A model generated the notes under the pieces. It was not told the DNA's origin and made no database searches. It saw only the letters and a program-made list of their open reading frames with translations. 64,000 nt of DNA from Pseudoscleropodium purum (lineage: Eukaryota > Streptophyta > Bryopsida > Hypnales > Brachytheciaceae): positions 12,152,001 to 12,216,000 of the forward strand of contig OZ017797.1 in NCBI GenBank assembly GCA_963969395.1, given 5' to 3'. A program made the position numbers and the translations under genes. Each line of letters starts with the position of its first letter. The stretch's first letter is position 1. Shown here one piece after another: positions 46,803 through 61,500 of the stretch.

Positions 46803-49800
46803 GTTAGAGACCTTGGTGTCCATGTCTTTCACATGGGTGATTTGAAACTCATCTTTTTCAAGTTGAGTCTTCTACATGATGAAGTGAAATGCTTTCGCTT
46901 TAAAGTTCCATCTAAATATATACATTTTTTTTGAGAATGATGTAGACTTGATTTTATGATATTTGTGAGGATTTTTTTAGCTTCTTTAGAAGCTTTTCCT
47001 TACCTTTTATTAATAAAAGAGTGCTTGTGCAACCAATTACTACACTTGATGTATTGTATAATATAGGTGTTTATTTCTTTTGCTTGCTATGGAAGTGGTC
47101 AGTGTTTAGTATTTATAGTTATAAGATGTTTTTTGCATTTCTATCATTGTTTGCAAGCTTATATTATTGTTGTGCTACAAATGCAAACATTATGTAGAAT
47201 ATTTATATTCACATTATTTAAATAGGTTTGAATATTTGTAACATTATAAAAAAAATGATGTCATTTAAGTTTGCTTCAAGGTGATGCTTTTTGTCTGTTG
47301 TTATAAGCAACTATATAGAGAAGGATTCACTTGAAAGCTTCATCACATTTGATATTCGTCTTCTTTATTTTTTATTTAAATTATATTATGTTGAATTAGA
47401 GGATTTTTTCTGAATCTCAAGATAAGAATCTCAACCGGAGCATGAATTTAAATTTTCTTCATTGCAAGTGCCGGATCAGCTACAACTACCACTAGGTTTT
47501 TCATTGCTACATGAGCGACTAGAAAATAAAGTTAGGCCATCTCAACTATTAAAACGATGGCATTGTAATCTTCAATGTCACGCTCAAATATTGATAATTT
47601 TGTTGCAAATTAAATGTGTTGAACTCGACAACTGTGAAGTCATATTTGAAAGATGTTTTGAAGGTTTAAACAACGAGTAATATTATTGCATAATGAGGCT
47701 TATCGAAGAAAATCATCGTTACCAATGATGGTTAGAAAGGTTAGTCCATCTTTTAACTAAGATGGATCGTATCGATTATGTAACTGCTATCGTCAAACAC
47801 ATTTTCAAATTCTTATAAATGGAATGATATTTTAATTGGAGCTTTAGTTTTTTACCTCTATTAAATATATGTTGGATTTTAGTTCATCATTCCATAGTTG
47901 AAGTGATTTCCTACAATAATTTTATATTAGTGAAGTAAAATAAAGAAAATATTCAAATAGTTTATCTTTTAAGTGAACTTGAAGTGAATTTTCTTCAAAG
48001 ATAAAGAAATAGTTGTAGGACCAAATAAATGCTCAATTATTCATGTTGTAGCTTTGAGAGTGAGTTAAGGATTGATCCCACTTTGTTTGTGTGATTAAAG
48101 TGGAGATAAGGTAGAGATAAAGGTGGACATTATTCATCTTCTTTCCTACTTTGAATTTAAGGAGGATCTGAATGTTTGAAGGCCTATTGTGTTGTGAGTT
48201 TGAAAAAATTTGAAATGAAATTTGAAAGAATTGTATATCATGATGTGTAGTTTCTAAATTAATGTCACTTGCTTGATTTGGAGTTGTTAATTAAAAGTTG
48301 TGCTAATTTGAGTCGAAAAAGGCTTATTGCTTTCGACATTAAAAAATAAAGATTTCAACCGACTATAAAAGACAGATTGGTTATTTGATTTGCAACGAGA
48401 TTTAAAGAGAGTGTAGTAAATTATATTAGCTTTTCGTAAAAGTATCATTCATTCTATTCGGAGTTTGTATAAATGAGTTGTGAATGTGGAAGTAAAAGAG
48501 GATTTACTGCCCTTCTTTTCTAAAGGTTGAAATTTTGGATGGCCATAAAAATTGGATAGAATTTTAGAATTACTTGAAATTTAGAAGAAAAATAGAAATT
48601 TGTATTATTTTTTCAAAAAGTTGTCAATCACCTCTTTTGAAGCTATGGAGCAATAGTGACACTCATCTAAAGTTCAACTTAAGAATTGAAGGTTGGAGTT
48701 AGAGATTGAAGAAAGTTTTAAAGACTTGTATGTATGTATGTGGCTTGTAACTTTGTAAAATTTATTGTTGCAAGCGGCTTCGGTTACACCAACACTAGCG
48801 TCATTTTTTGTCGTGAGTGATGAAGTGAGATTAATTGCTCATATAGTCGAGACTTGCTTGTTTTCATGGTAAAATTTGGTCCTTAAAGCTAGTCATCGGA
48901 AATTTGAAAGTTTAGAAGCCAATCTTTTGAATGATTCAACTTGTGGTCTGACCATTCTATATCCCGTGAATTTTTATCCCCACTTTTACCTTTAAATCTA
49001 CTTGAAGCCATATTAGAATAAGTCAATGGAAAGAGGTTTCAAAATTAAGTAAAAGATTCGATGTTCGAGGTTGAAGATTTATTTGTGACTACGCGTATTC
49101 AATTCCTAAGTCATTTCAAATCACAACTAGAATCTCTGTGATTTCCCAAGGTAAATGCTTTCAACACCACACTGTAATTGTAACATGCATCACAAGTTAC
49201 AAAGCATTTTTTCTATGACCATAGCAGCATGCGGGAAATATTTGAAAACTTAGGCTAAAAGCTGGGTGGTTAAGAGTATATTCAACCAAGCTTTAATTTT
49301 TGTCAATTTTTGTCTTTTTTCATCTCATAAAAGTAGTCATTTTTCTTTGGTAGTGAATTTGAACTAGTTGATTTTTTCCTCATTTTATACATAAAATGGT
49401 TTATTTTCCTCTTATGTGGCATATAAATCGATTGAATTTCCTTTCACAATTGATTAGAACTAATCAATATTTTCAATTTTGTTTCTACAAAAATTTATAC
49501 AAATATATATAAAACCTATCAAAGACAAAAAAAATTTTAGTTGGAGGCATCCAAAGCTCCTACACTTATAAAGATATGAAGTTTTAGCCACACAAACTAA
49601 ACTAATATGCACATTTTTTACAAAAAAATAATTGGGAAAAGACATTGAATGAAGAAGAAACAAACCATCAAAGTTCACTATAATCCAAAAATGTTCAGAT
49701 TTTGAAATTTGAATTGCTCCCAAATATTCAGAACAACTTGGATTAACATGAAAATTTTACTACAACAACTAGACTTCAAGAAAAACATAATCCTACAAAT

Positions 49801-50640
49801 TTTACTTAAAACAAAAATTGAATGAAGGAGATATAGCCATCTAAAGTTGCAACCACCAAAATATAGTTTGGTGAACTCAAACTAAATCTGTGAACTTCGA
49901 ATGACTTCCAAAAGGTCATTACATCTTGAATTGATTTGGAAATTTTACCATACACATTTAAGAAAAAACACAAATTCTCCAACAAGTTTTATTGAAATCA
50001 AACATTGAATGCAAAAATTACAACGTTTTGAGAAGGATTTATGTAATTAAGACAATTTTACTTTCTAGTTAAATTTTATTTTTTAGAGTGTGAAATGAAT
50101 TAAATGTTTAAAATTTTGAGCAATCAAGTGTAAATGTGGTGATATTTGAAGTTAAAGTGTAAAAGGACTTTTTAACTTAAATGGTTGTAAGTTTGACGGG
50201 TTTTTATCAAGAGATTGGAAGGGATATTTGAGGAGGGATTGTGATATATAGTCTTTTCTTCTCTCATTATTTTTTCTCCTTAATTTTTATTGCATTTGGG
50301 ACGTGAAGTTGTGTTTTGTTTTTATTTTTGTTTTTATTTTTTTCGTTGTTGTATTAATTTATAAATTCATAAGTGTTATTCTTAGTTATTTTATTCACAT
50401 AAGTGATAGTGATTATTACTTAAGCATGAAGTTGAATTTTGATGATATTTTACTTTGAGTATTTTATGAATGTCAAATCAATTAAATTGAATAATTTAAT
50501 ATTCACTTAAGTGATAAATAAGTATTCTTTGCCTTAAGCATTTTATAAAAGAAAATCTCTTTAAGAGAATTTGATATATTTTGAGTAAAATTTGTTTACC
50601 AGTTATATTTTATCTCTTAAGAGAATTTTTGTGTCAATGC
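46803..50640. other. AT-rich spacer, nothing recognised
   Basis: No gene or domain recognised on either strand. Short chance frames only, such as one at 47462-47680 on the plus strand. Confidence 0.5.
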
Positions 50641-52300
50641 TTAAAACAAGATTTGAAGTAAAGAGGAGCAAAATATAAAATTAGGAATTGACTTAATAAT
50701 TAATAATTCTAGTGATTGGAATTTTTTTTTATAAACCAGGGATTGGTTTGAAATTGATTGATCCAGAGATTGAATTTTATTTTGAAACTTAAATCCAGTG
50801 AGTGGTGATTAATTTTATTTAAAGGATTAGAATATTTTTGTATCACAAATGAACATGTATGTTTGAAACAAAGTTAGGGATTGAGATTGGTTTAAGTTGA
50901 AACATGAGTTTACATTTCTAGTGATTAGAAATCATTGAACAATTATAAATAATTGATGTACATTCTCAATATTGAATGATTATTCATATGTTAAATAAAT
51001 ATTATTCCGATTGGAAGACATGAGTACATGATTGAATGTCGAATGCGTATTTAAATTCTTTTATTAGAACTTGTTTGTAGTTGTGTAAATTTAATAAACA
51101 TAATTTATAATTTGTATTACAATTGAAAAGAGAAAGCTTCAAGATATCATGGTGATGCAAAGGGAGAAAGCTCAAAGCTAAAAATAGAAGGATACATAGT
51201 CAAATGAAGACCAGAGCCTTAAAAAGGAAAGAATTTGAAATACTTTAAATGATTTAGCAAAGTATATTCTACATCCCTCAAGAGAAATCTTCGAATTGCT
51301 TCAAGCATATATGTGTTAATGTGTTTGCTTAAAACAATGTCCTTGGTTGTTTTTAATCCCTAAAAAGGGTGGGTGTTACATTTACTTAAAATAATTGAAT
51401 CATTAGCGCTTAAAGCGACTTAAATGTTGAAATTATATTTGTGTATAGCAATTAATGAATTTTCGGTTAAACCGAATTTTCAAAGTTTAAATATATATAT
51501 TGTGAGATGCAAGTTGCAAATAAATACATTTGTAATATATTTCAGTGAATTCAAAATACGAGATTTGTGGATGCAGGTTCTTTAGTTTGTACCCTAGATT
51601 TGCATTTATTTTAATACATAATCAAGACGGATTTAGTGGTTAGAAATTTATATTTATAATTGGACGAAAATTAGAAAGAGAATCCCTTTTCCATTCCTAA
51701 GTAGAGTATAAAATATACCAAATAACTTAATACATTAAGATTAACAACATAATTCACCTACAAAGTGACATTAGCTAACTAAAACACTAAGCTAATTTGA
51801 GTTTTCCCCCGAACGAACCTACTTGACATTGCCTTGGGTTTGTCTTAAAAAAACTTTACTACAACTTATTAACTTTATGAGGATATTGTTGTTCCCTCAG
51901 GCGATGAGGGATTTTGATATTTTGAGTGGAAGTGAAGCACCTAAGATAACACCACATAATCAATAAGAAAACATCTAGTTGAAGTTAGCGTTTACAATTT
52001 CACCAAATTCTTCATATTAATCAAATGAAGGAGGTTCCAAAGTCAATAAGTTCTTTACAAGCAAGTATAAACACTTACAACCTAGTTCCACAAGAATTTG
52101 ATTAAAATGCAAAAATGCAAGAAACAAGCTAGCAGAAAGGCTAGAAGGCAAGGAGAAGAAGAGGTGGAGTGGTAAGAGAGGTGGTAAGCTATTGATGGCA
52201 ACAAATCCTAAAACCAATGTTTAAAACTTTCAACTAATTCTACTACCTTGAACCAGACATCTTTGGATCTTTCCATTACTATAGTCTTCTAGATTTTTTA
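50640..52300. other. AT-rich DNA with recurring AGTGATTGGA strings
   Basis: Variants of TAGTGATTGGAA or CAGTGATTGGAA and GGGATTGG recur between about 50700 and 50950, and again near 52640-52710 inside the next block, suggesting that both belong to one repeat. No coding sequence was recognised. Confidence 0.4.
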
Positions 52301-54420
52301 TTTTTGGACAATTTGCTATGAATAGTGTAAATAGGGACAATTTGATGAATAATTCGCATAATAGAGTACTAATATAGATAAATTGTCCGATTAAAAAGGA
52401 TATAAAAAGCTGTTAAGGTTTAAGATTGTAAAAGACAATTTGACTTAGTGTCCACAATTCGAATAGTTGTTTTCAATCTTGGTATATAGTAGATCAATTT
52501 GTCATTTTGCCCTCCCATTCTTTTGATTGATTTCTGCTTCTGTCAATTTATCCTATCAACTTTGTGTGATCAAGTTTATATAGATATACTTACTATTTTT
52601 AGCAATTTGTCTTAAGTGATTGTTTATGAGATTGAATCTGGATCTAGTGACTAGACCAGTTTGTTGTTCTATGTCAGTTTGACTTGTGTGAATTTATTCC
52701 AGTGATTGGAAATTTTTATGTGTTGTATAGAGCAAGTTGTTTTTACATTGGTTGATAATAAATTTGTATACCTAAATTATTATAATTAAGTTTGAATTTT
52801 TGGAATTGTTTGTGTAATTATTTTGATGTTGAAAGCAGAGTATGGACAAATTGTCTTGTACTATAATGGTAAGAGAATGAGAAGTCGATTTAATTCAACT
52901 AAGTTGATTAATGTTAAATGACCATTTGTCCAAATTGTGTTATCAATCTATAAATTGGCTAGATGAATTGAAATTTGCAATTTGAATTATTTAAGTTAAA
53001 ATATTGTGATGATTATGAATGTTGTATGTTGTTGGACAAATTGTCTAATTGATAATGTTAGGTGAGTTGGAAATTGTGAGTTATAATTTAATGTGTATGT
53101 GAATGCCAATGTTTAGTCAATTTGTCTAATTGTATGCATAAACAACTTGTGAGATTAAATTTTTAATTCAAATTGAGTACTAGTCTATGAGTGAATTGAG
53201 AGATTAAGGACAAATTGTCTGGTTAATTTGATGCTAAATCGAGGGGAGACAAAGAACTTCAAGAATCAAGACAATTTGATGTTGGAATCTGTAAAATAAA
53301 GTTAGTGGCAGTGAAGCTAGACTAGACAAGATCTAATTTGTTGATCCTAAGGCAAGTTGTCTAGAATTGTTTATATTATAATTGGTAAGTGAAATTAAAA
53401 GTTCCTTATTTTATATTGCAATTTGTTTGATTACTAGTAGACGAAATATTGTAATTGTCATCTGAATTGAGCTAGTGTTTTGAAATGTTATAAACGCTAA
53501 GTTATTGTGAGTAAATGAGAATTTGACAAATTGATAAATTATAAAACTTGTTGTTAGAAGGATTGGAGTTTGTGAATTAGGATTATTAGCTTGACAAGTT
53601 GTCTAGTGAATAGGAATGTACACTCTAATGTGAAATATTAATTAAAAATTATCTTAGATTGAGGTTATGGTTGATAAGACTATAACTAATATCTAACAAA
53701 TTGTTTGTAAAATGGGCTACAAGATAAATTATATATAATTGTGTATTATTATCTTAGGTACAAATTGTTGGATAATTATAGAGTCAATAAATGAATTTAT
53801 GGTAAAAATCAATTTTATTAAATCAAAATTTCTATGATAAATAGAAATGAATACATTGATAGATTAAGATAAAAATGTAAATTAATTGATCAATAAAGAA
53901 AGGGCAAATTGTCTTAATACTCACTTCTCATTAAATTTATACTATTAAAGTATAAGTTTGACCAGAAGGGTTGATGACTAATAAGTTAATAAATTATTAT
54001 AGAAAAATTATTAAGACAAATTGTTTGGGCTTATAATCCATGTAATGTTGTTAGTGAATATGAAATTATTGTAATGATTAATTTTGTGCTTGTATATTTT
54101 GTGTGGTATTGGAAAACTAACAAGTTGTTGTAGATAGAAAAATAAACAAAGGAGCAAATGGAGGTGCATTACATACTCATTCCCATTGCATTTAGTTAGT
54201 GACAAATTACCCTTATAATTGGGACCAGTTTGATACTCATTTAACTAGTGATTAGGCTAGTTAAATAGTGATTGGTTGACAAATTGTTCCCAATATAAAA
54301 ATCATTATAATTAAGGATTGTATATCCTTATATAAATATTATTATATTATGCATTTGATACATGTCGAGATCATGCATAAGAAATTGCTTGTAAAACCTA
54401 CTAAATTGTCCAAATAATTC
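52300..54420. repeat. Block dense in GACAAATTGTC-like palindromes
   Basis: About 25 variants of the palindrome GACAAATTGTC (core CAAnTTG) occur in 2.1 kb. Near-perfect copies are at 52844-52855, 53034-53045, 53208-53219, 53593-53603 and 53903-53913, and variants at 52307, 53351 and 54015. The plus strand has strong G over C skew: bases 53041-53100 hold 15 G and 1 C. The sequence between motifs is not obviously repeated. No protein is encoded. Confidence 0.75.
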
Positions 54421-54714
54421 CCTTAGAATACTAGAAAGGACTAGGACAGCATTTCATGTGTCTATAGCATTAATTAATGGATTGGTGTAGACTGTGTTGA
54501 TACCAACTTGGATTTATTCAACTAATAGTTAAGTTTGTTCCAAGGGAGGTTATTAAATAGGATTGTTTCTAATTATATTTAATTAGCCTAAACCAACACC
54601 AAGCATAGACTTCAGTTTTGATTTCTATTTCAATTACTTTAATTACCTAAACTAATTTTTTAACATTTCTTTTAAATTTTCATTCTTTCTTAAATATATA
54701 TATATTTTTAATTC

Positions 54715-56350
54715 ATGCTTATCTCCCAAATTGGATCTAGCATTCTCTTTTCCTTGATTTCAGTCTTTTCCCATTCGGCTTCTTCACTGCAACTGTCCTC
54801 TCACTCCAACTTGGCTATCGGGCTGCGGCCTCCTTTCTCCGATTCGGATTGGGCAATTATTGCTGCGCTTTCTCAACCAGCTCCGTTCTGTCAACTGACA
54901 CCGTCACAACTGCTACTTCTCTCACCAAATTGGAGCTTTGTTTCTCAGTTTCACACCTCAGTTTTACATAATTTCCACATTGACAGAATTTGCATTTCCT
55001 TTTGTCCGACTTGGGAATTTTCTTACTCTCCATTTTTAAGATACTTTATTTTCTCAGCTTACTCACAAAACACTTCACACACGCATGCAAACCATGTAAT
55101 TTCAGTTATCACACTTCCCGACTTGGCAACTCCACAGCAAATTGAACTCACAGACCAACTCGGCAAACTACAACGACACACCAATCAACTTCCTATTGGA
55201 TCTGTGATTAAAATTCACCATTTCACTCCTGAACTCCAATTCGGATTTACACACAGCATCACAAATCAAGCTTCTAACTTCCGACTTAGATTCATACATC
55301 AAATACAACAAACAAAATACTTCAAATAGGCCCAAATAAATCACATACACTGCACCAATACATTCCCGACTTGGCACACAACATCTCCCATACATGTAGA
55401 ACACCAATTTTGACAATCAATTACTCGTATTGCCGAATTGGTGAAAATATCACCGTTCTTACAACTTGAACTTAACAGCCTTCAAATCTCAAATGTAAAC
55501 TATCTCTGCTGCACTCTGAAACAAACTTCAAGTCCTTCCTTCTGAATTCCAACTTAGTTCTATTCTCATCTGCTCAGATGCTCACTTCAACCTTCTGTAA
55601 CTTCACTCTCTCCAAATAGGAATTGCTATGACTTGCTAAACTTGCTGCCATCCTCAACCATAAATCAAGCATCCTTCACTTCATCCTGAGTTTCCCACTT
55701 GGACTCATCCTCCACACTCCACTCACCACACCACCAACTTCTCCGACTAGGACTGACTCGATACCATGACCATCTCAGTTTCCAAATTGGGACTCGCACA
55801 AACAATCACACATTCACACAGAATCACATACACACAAACAATCACAGAAACATACACAACCAACTTGGACTGGGACTCACAGTGGACACTCTTCAACACT
55901 GGATGCAAACCAAATCGGAATGACCCCCTAAATAGCACCGTCCAACGGTATCTCAACCAACTTGGCAGCACAACTACCTGCAAGTTCACTAACCGAATTG
56001 GCAACTATCCACAAACAAACCAACATCCATTTGGATGTAAACCACAAAACTCATCCCTGTCCAGACCTCCATTCAGTCATCTTGCACACAATGAAACTCC
56101 AATTCGGTTAGTAACTTCAGCCACCTCACTCATCCAACCCAGCCAGATCAACAACTTCTTCAAAAAAAACTACTTGGAAATAAAACCATACCATTCAAAC
56201 ACCCCTAAAAATGACCAAATTGGTCAACAAATAACACCAAAAACCCACACTAAACACAACAAACACCTCAAAATGATACATTCAAAATCGCAAAAATCTG
56301 ACCAACTAGGCCATCTACAATTGGCCACTGAATTTAACCTTGGGATATAA
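54715..56350. repeat. C-rich, G-poor block with CCRAnTYGG palindromes
   Basis: The skew reverses: bases 55081-55140 hold 19 C and 8 G. About 25 variants of the palindrome CCRAnTYGG occur, for example at 54726, 54806, 54925, 55006, 55118, 55155, 55236, 55366 and 55433, with spacings often near 40, 80 or 120. Two long open frames (54715-55329 and 55766-56350) exist because TAG and TGA are rare in G-poor DNA; their translations show no family features. The block shares the CAAnTTG core with the preceding one. Confidence 0.7.
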
Positions 56351-57789
56351 GAGTGTTGTAAATTCTTTGATATAGTAAAATTGTTGCATACATCCCATCA
56401 TAATTTGACTTACAAGTGACTTCTAGCTACAAAACATTAGACTATTTGACCATTCCCCTTAGATTTGGAACCCCTATATTATAATCTTGGGTTTGGGAAA
56501 AAGGCAAAACTTAGACTATAGTTACAAACCGGCCACACCCTCAGAATACCCTCTAATATCCGTTTTTCTTTAAATCCAAATAGCCAATTTCTGGCTCACT
56601 ATGAAATATAGGAGGTAAATTTCCTACGTAAAATTTTATTATCTAATCAATTTCTGCCTTGTTTTGATTGCATTCAATTTTACTACCTAATACTTCCAAT
56701 TTCAACTGGTCAACTTACAATTTCAATTGGCTCGTCTTACACTAATTGTTAGTTTTTCTTTGACATTGGACCATGGTGTCTACCATTGGTCAAGAGTTAT
56801 TGACCTTAGTGTAGTTAGATTACTAATGAATTACAAGGTTCATTGTTGACTTATAATATGTTATCTCTCATGTCGGCACAATGTGTTTGTGCACGACAAC
56901 CCTTTTGGTAATAGCACTTTCAAGTGAAGACATACTCATAACTTATGTGTGGGTGTCTCTTTATATACTCAGATTGAGCTCTATTGTTGAATCGGTTAAT
57001 ACTTATGTTTTTTGAAGAGGTAATAAAAGAATTGCAGTACATCATTACTAGAGCAATAATGTACAAGGTTGAGTTTGGTAGCATCCTCAGAATACAAGCA
57101 ATTGAAAAGGACAAATGTCATCTTCTTAGCAAAAGGGACTCGGTTGGTACACCTATGGTAGTGGAAGATGGCAACAAAAAGTTCTTGTGCCCACTTAAGA
57201 CAATACTTTTACATTGGAGTTACCTTATTATCTCAAAAATGAAGGGGATGAGAGCAACAAAATAGTAGTTGGTCTATACTAGCTAAGAAGTTGATTTTGA
57301 TAGTTGGTAGGACCCAAATTTTGATTCAAGTAACTCCAATCGAGTTCTACCCAATGATGGTCTGTAGTGATTTTTAAATTGTAGAGGATAATATTCTTGA
57401 TGCCCCTAATTTAGATTTAGATTCATTTGAATTTGAGCATCTTTACGATTCATAGCATTAGGAGGATCTTAGTATGACACTTGTTCTAAATCACTTCCTT
57501 CACCAACCCAACTCCTAGGCTTGTCCGTCATCAAAGCCAATATCTAGTGGTTGTGCACAAGTTCTTTGAACTATATTGGCTAATAGAAACTTTGAAAATG
57601 ATTTGTAACCAAATAAATTACTGCACTAGACAACAATAGTATAGGAACCTTGAGAAATCCAAACAATAGTTCAAATTGAGAGGATGTTTCATCATGAGAG
57701 AATTATTGTTGGCTAAGAATCTGTATCTATATAGGCCTAAAGAAGCTACCCAATAATCATTTATATTGGGACTGTAGGACATTTTTTGG
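56351..57789. other. AT-rich spacer, nothing recognised
   Basis: One open frame at 56984-57265 on the plus strand has no recognisable domain and no promoter context. Nothing else is supported. Confidence 0.45.
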
Positions 57790-58560
57790 ATGTCCCCTTG
57801 TAAATGCAGTCATGTGTAGAGGGTGATTGCAAGAAACACTTGTCATTTTTTGTGCCCCTTCAATCTCCATGGAGGTGTTTTTCCTCATAACTTTTGTGGT
57901 TTAAGTCTATTTTAGCTGAAATTTCGAAGATAGGTGCGTGTTGTTGATCTAAACATTCAGTAATTTTTTTAATTTAAAAAAAATAATTTACTATTTTTAA
58001 GGTGGCCCCAATTGGGTATCTATCTTGGTTGTTTTGGGAGTTCTTAGTCCTATTTGGGGACTAGAAATGCAATTCTAAAGCCAACGTTTCAAATTTTTGT
58101 AGGTGGGCTAACATTCTAAAGACCTCTAATGAGATTTTTGGCAAAGAACCTGGTATAAGGGCTACACATGGGTTGAAAGTGGACACTGTTTGCACAAGTA
58201 CTATGAAAAGGGGAAATTTTTTTATGATGAATTTTTTGTTTACATGGGACCAAAGAAAAGATTAGAAAAATATATTTTTTTCTTTAAATTTTTTGAATTT
58301 TTTACTATTTTTTTAAAAATCAAATTCAAAAGTATCTATTTTCTTGTATTTTTCTAAGCTTCTTTTATTGGGCATAACTTTTAGAGATAAATTTTTTTAG
58401 GCTTGAATTTTTACACATGTATTATTTTTAATGCTTTACAAATAATCCATATTTTATTTTATTTAAAAAAAATTATTTCAAAAATCACAAAACTTTAGTA
58501 ATAAGGTTGTTTTGAGCCAAAATCGGCAAGTGTTTCTTGCAACTACTATTGCTTGCAACC
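57790..58560. repeat. Dispersed repeat related to 728-1230
   Basis: The same ordered strings as the copy near the left edge (GGTGATTGCAAGAAACACTTGT, CTCATAACTTTTGTGG, TTTAATTTAAAAAAAATAATTTACTATTTTTAAG, CAATTGGG, GTGTTTCTTGCAACTAC), in the same orientation, more than 56 kb away. Old and diverged. Confidence 0.5.
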
Positions 58561-58599
58561 CTAGAGCTCAATTTGAACAAATTTGCTATAACATACATT

Positions 58600-61500
58600 T
58601 GGGAGATAATTCCATCTTAGTTGCAAACAAAACAAATTTAAATTATGATAAAATAAAATAACAAAGTTATACTAGTTATTTGAGTCCTTTGTACAAACTT
58701 GCAAGCAATTGTACAATTGTAATTAAGCATCACATTTGCATAGACAAATTAATGATCCCCCATCATAGTAGAAATATGATATAAAATATTATATGACTAC
58801 AAAACTAGTGAAGTATGGGTCTCAATCTTTGGTGTTGTGCAAATAGTAAGTCTAGGGAGGCGTACAATCTACAAGTCTATACTAGATAAAAAGGTGAGAC
58901 CATTGAAAAGGACCTTGGATTGAAAGTAGTGAAGGCCTTGGTTTCTAATTTGAAAGGACTAGGTGATGTGGTCATTACAAGTCATTTTTCATATCATTGC
59001 ACCTATTTAATAACTTCTTGAAGTAAGGTTTTTTTGCAACTAACACAATTATACCTAATAGAGTTGAGATGCCCCCTAACTTGGTAGTGTATTCACATGT
59101 AATTGGTGAGCATGGTGGACTCATTTTTCAAATGCATCGATTTTCTTGCATATCTGCTATAGTTTGATTTGATCACATTCATGTTTTCCTTCTTTAGCAC
59201 ATCGCTAGACATACTACACTTCTTCCATTCTTCTTGAGTATCAAAAAATGACACAAGGGATTGATTTGATAGATCAATGTCGCATGGAATATATAGTACA
59301 ACTTTAAATTCACAAGTGGTGACATCACTTATTGTTGTTTATTCTTGATACCAATTTAGGTACTACATATATTTTATACAAAACACATGTAGTTGGTTCC
59401 AAGCAAAAGTCAGTGATGTCTTGAATTGAATTTCATTACACATTTGCCGATTGGTTGTGTGACCTTGAAGTGTGGCTCTTTCAACCATAATGGCCATAGA
59501 CTCTATTACTCTACAAAGCATGTGAGGCTTCATACCAAATGTGTAATCTATAGGTAGAAGTAAATACGGTAGTGTCTGGAAAAAAAATAATCATCTCAAT
59601 CCATCAAGTATTCTTCCTACTATAGCCATCAAAAGTTCCCCACCTTTTATAAAAGGCATACTTAAGCAACAATGTACTATAACAACTAGGTCAATCTAAT
59701 GTACTTTGTTGAATAATTTTGGGCAACCAAAAATTGTTGTACAATCCCTAACGACTATTCAAGCAATTGATACGGTTACATCTTTGAATGTATAGCTTCA
59801 CTAATTATGAAATTTGAATTTTGTTTGCCATTCTGATATAGCTCCGATGTTCAGTAAATCCTAGGGTCATTCGGGAGTTAATTTAACCAATGCTATGAGG
59901 GCCCTTTGCTCCCTAGTGAAAGCTCCAAGCATTGCAACTTACCAACCAACCAATGACCCTTCACAACTTTCTAGTTAACCAATGACATTAGCATTGCAAC
60001 TTCCCAACTTCCCATTGATACTAGGATTGTAACTTCCCATCTAGCCATAACTCTTTGCAAATTAAACCAAATTCATTCCCTAAGATCCATGGAGGGATTA
60101 TTCCAATCTTCAAAGAAAAGTGGTTTAGGTTGATTAACAATGTTATGTTTAAAGGTGTTTATAATTTTTTTTATTTCACCCTTGGGATAGATGTAATTAA
60201 TATTTAACTAATTATGGACAAATCTATAGTCCATAAATAAAAAGGCTAGCAACCAATAAAACATTTTTCACTAAAATCAACAAACATTCATGGATGAAAA
60301 AGACATATATATTGTAGAAAAGTAGCAATTCAATGCTTTTCATAAAAGATAAGGCCAATACATAATTGAATCCCAAAGTTGATGAACAACAATAAACCAC
60401 AAAACTACAACCATTATATTGGGTGGAAGCCAATACATTTTCAAAAAAGTAGTCAACCAAAAAAAATAATTCATCCCAATTAGATTGTCCATATTCAATG
60501 GATTGTGCTACTTTATATTCTCGTAATGTATCTAAACCAACCTTTAATGAGATAACTTGAGACAAATTAAATAGAATACACTATAGAACCACAAAAAGCT
60601 ACAAAAGCATATTGAACAAAAGCCTATATGTTTTCAAAGTAGTTACTAAAAATCCATTTCAATCAGATTATCTATATTTAATGGATTGTGCCACTTCATA
60701 ATGAAATTGGCCAAGCCTCTAAGAAAACTTCAAATAATTTAAAAAAAATTTAAACTTATAATAAATGAACAAAATAAATAAATAGAATAACATTAGTAGA
60801 AACATTTGGAATAATATGACTAGTGTTGGAAAATGAGAATTATGTGACAAATGGAGAAAGAATGTAATGTAGAGGATTTGAGGTATATCAAAGTGAAACA
60901 TAACAAATGCCAACCATAAGGACCTAGTTCTTTTCGCAAACCTCCTTTGACTACCACTTAAAAAAAATTAGTGAGCAACTTGTAGCACCAAAGATCAATA
61001 CAATATTCTTGGCCAAAAATGAATGGCAATCTATATATGACATTCTTTGAGAGCAAGTGCAAAAGTAAAAGTTTCAATTTGTGTATAGACATCTTTAACC
61101 AAATATCCACATGGAATCAAAGCAACAACATCATAAACAATTTCTTAAGCCCTTTATGCTTTACAATGTTTTGATGGAGATTCCAACAATCACTAGAGAC
61201 ATGTGGGTTGATATAACATAACAATCTAGTAACACAAAACCACACATTTCTTGATAGAATGTACTCAACTACTAGTGGATCTTTAAACAAAATACATTAC
61301 AAATCTAAATAAATACCAAATACGATTACAAATTGTAACTTGACAAAAGATAAAGAAGAAAAGGGATTGAAAATCAATGGAGTACAAAGATATTAACCAA
61401 CATCCACCAACAAATGGATGAATAGTGATATTGAATTACAACATAAGTATTAAATAATTGAATTGGCTAGCGGCGAATAATTATGGTGAGTACCTCCAAA

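Noticed and set aside
54715..55329. 204-codon plus-strand open frame
   Set aside because: The DNA is G-poor, so TAG and TGA stops are rare. The translation has no domain, repeats the palindrome-derived residues, and lacks gene context.
55766..56350. 194-codon plus-strand open frame
   Set aside because: Same G-poor block and same explanation; rich in Thr, His, Asn and Gln from composition.
60224..60565. 113-codon minus-strand frame
   Set aside because: It overlaps a degenerate tandem duplication, with no domain and no promoter context.
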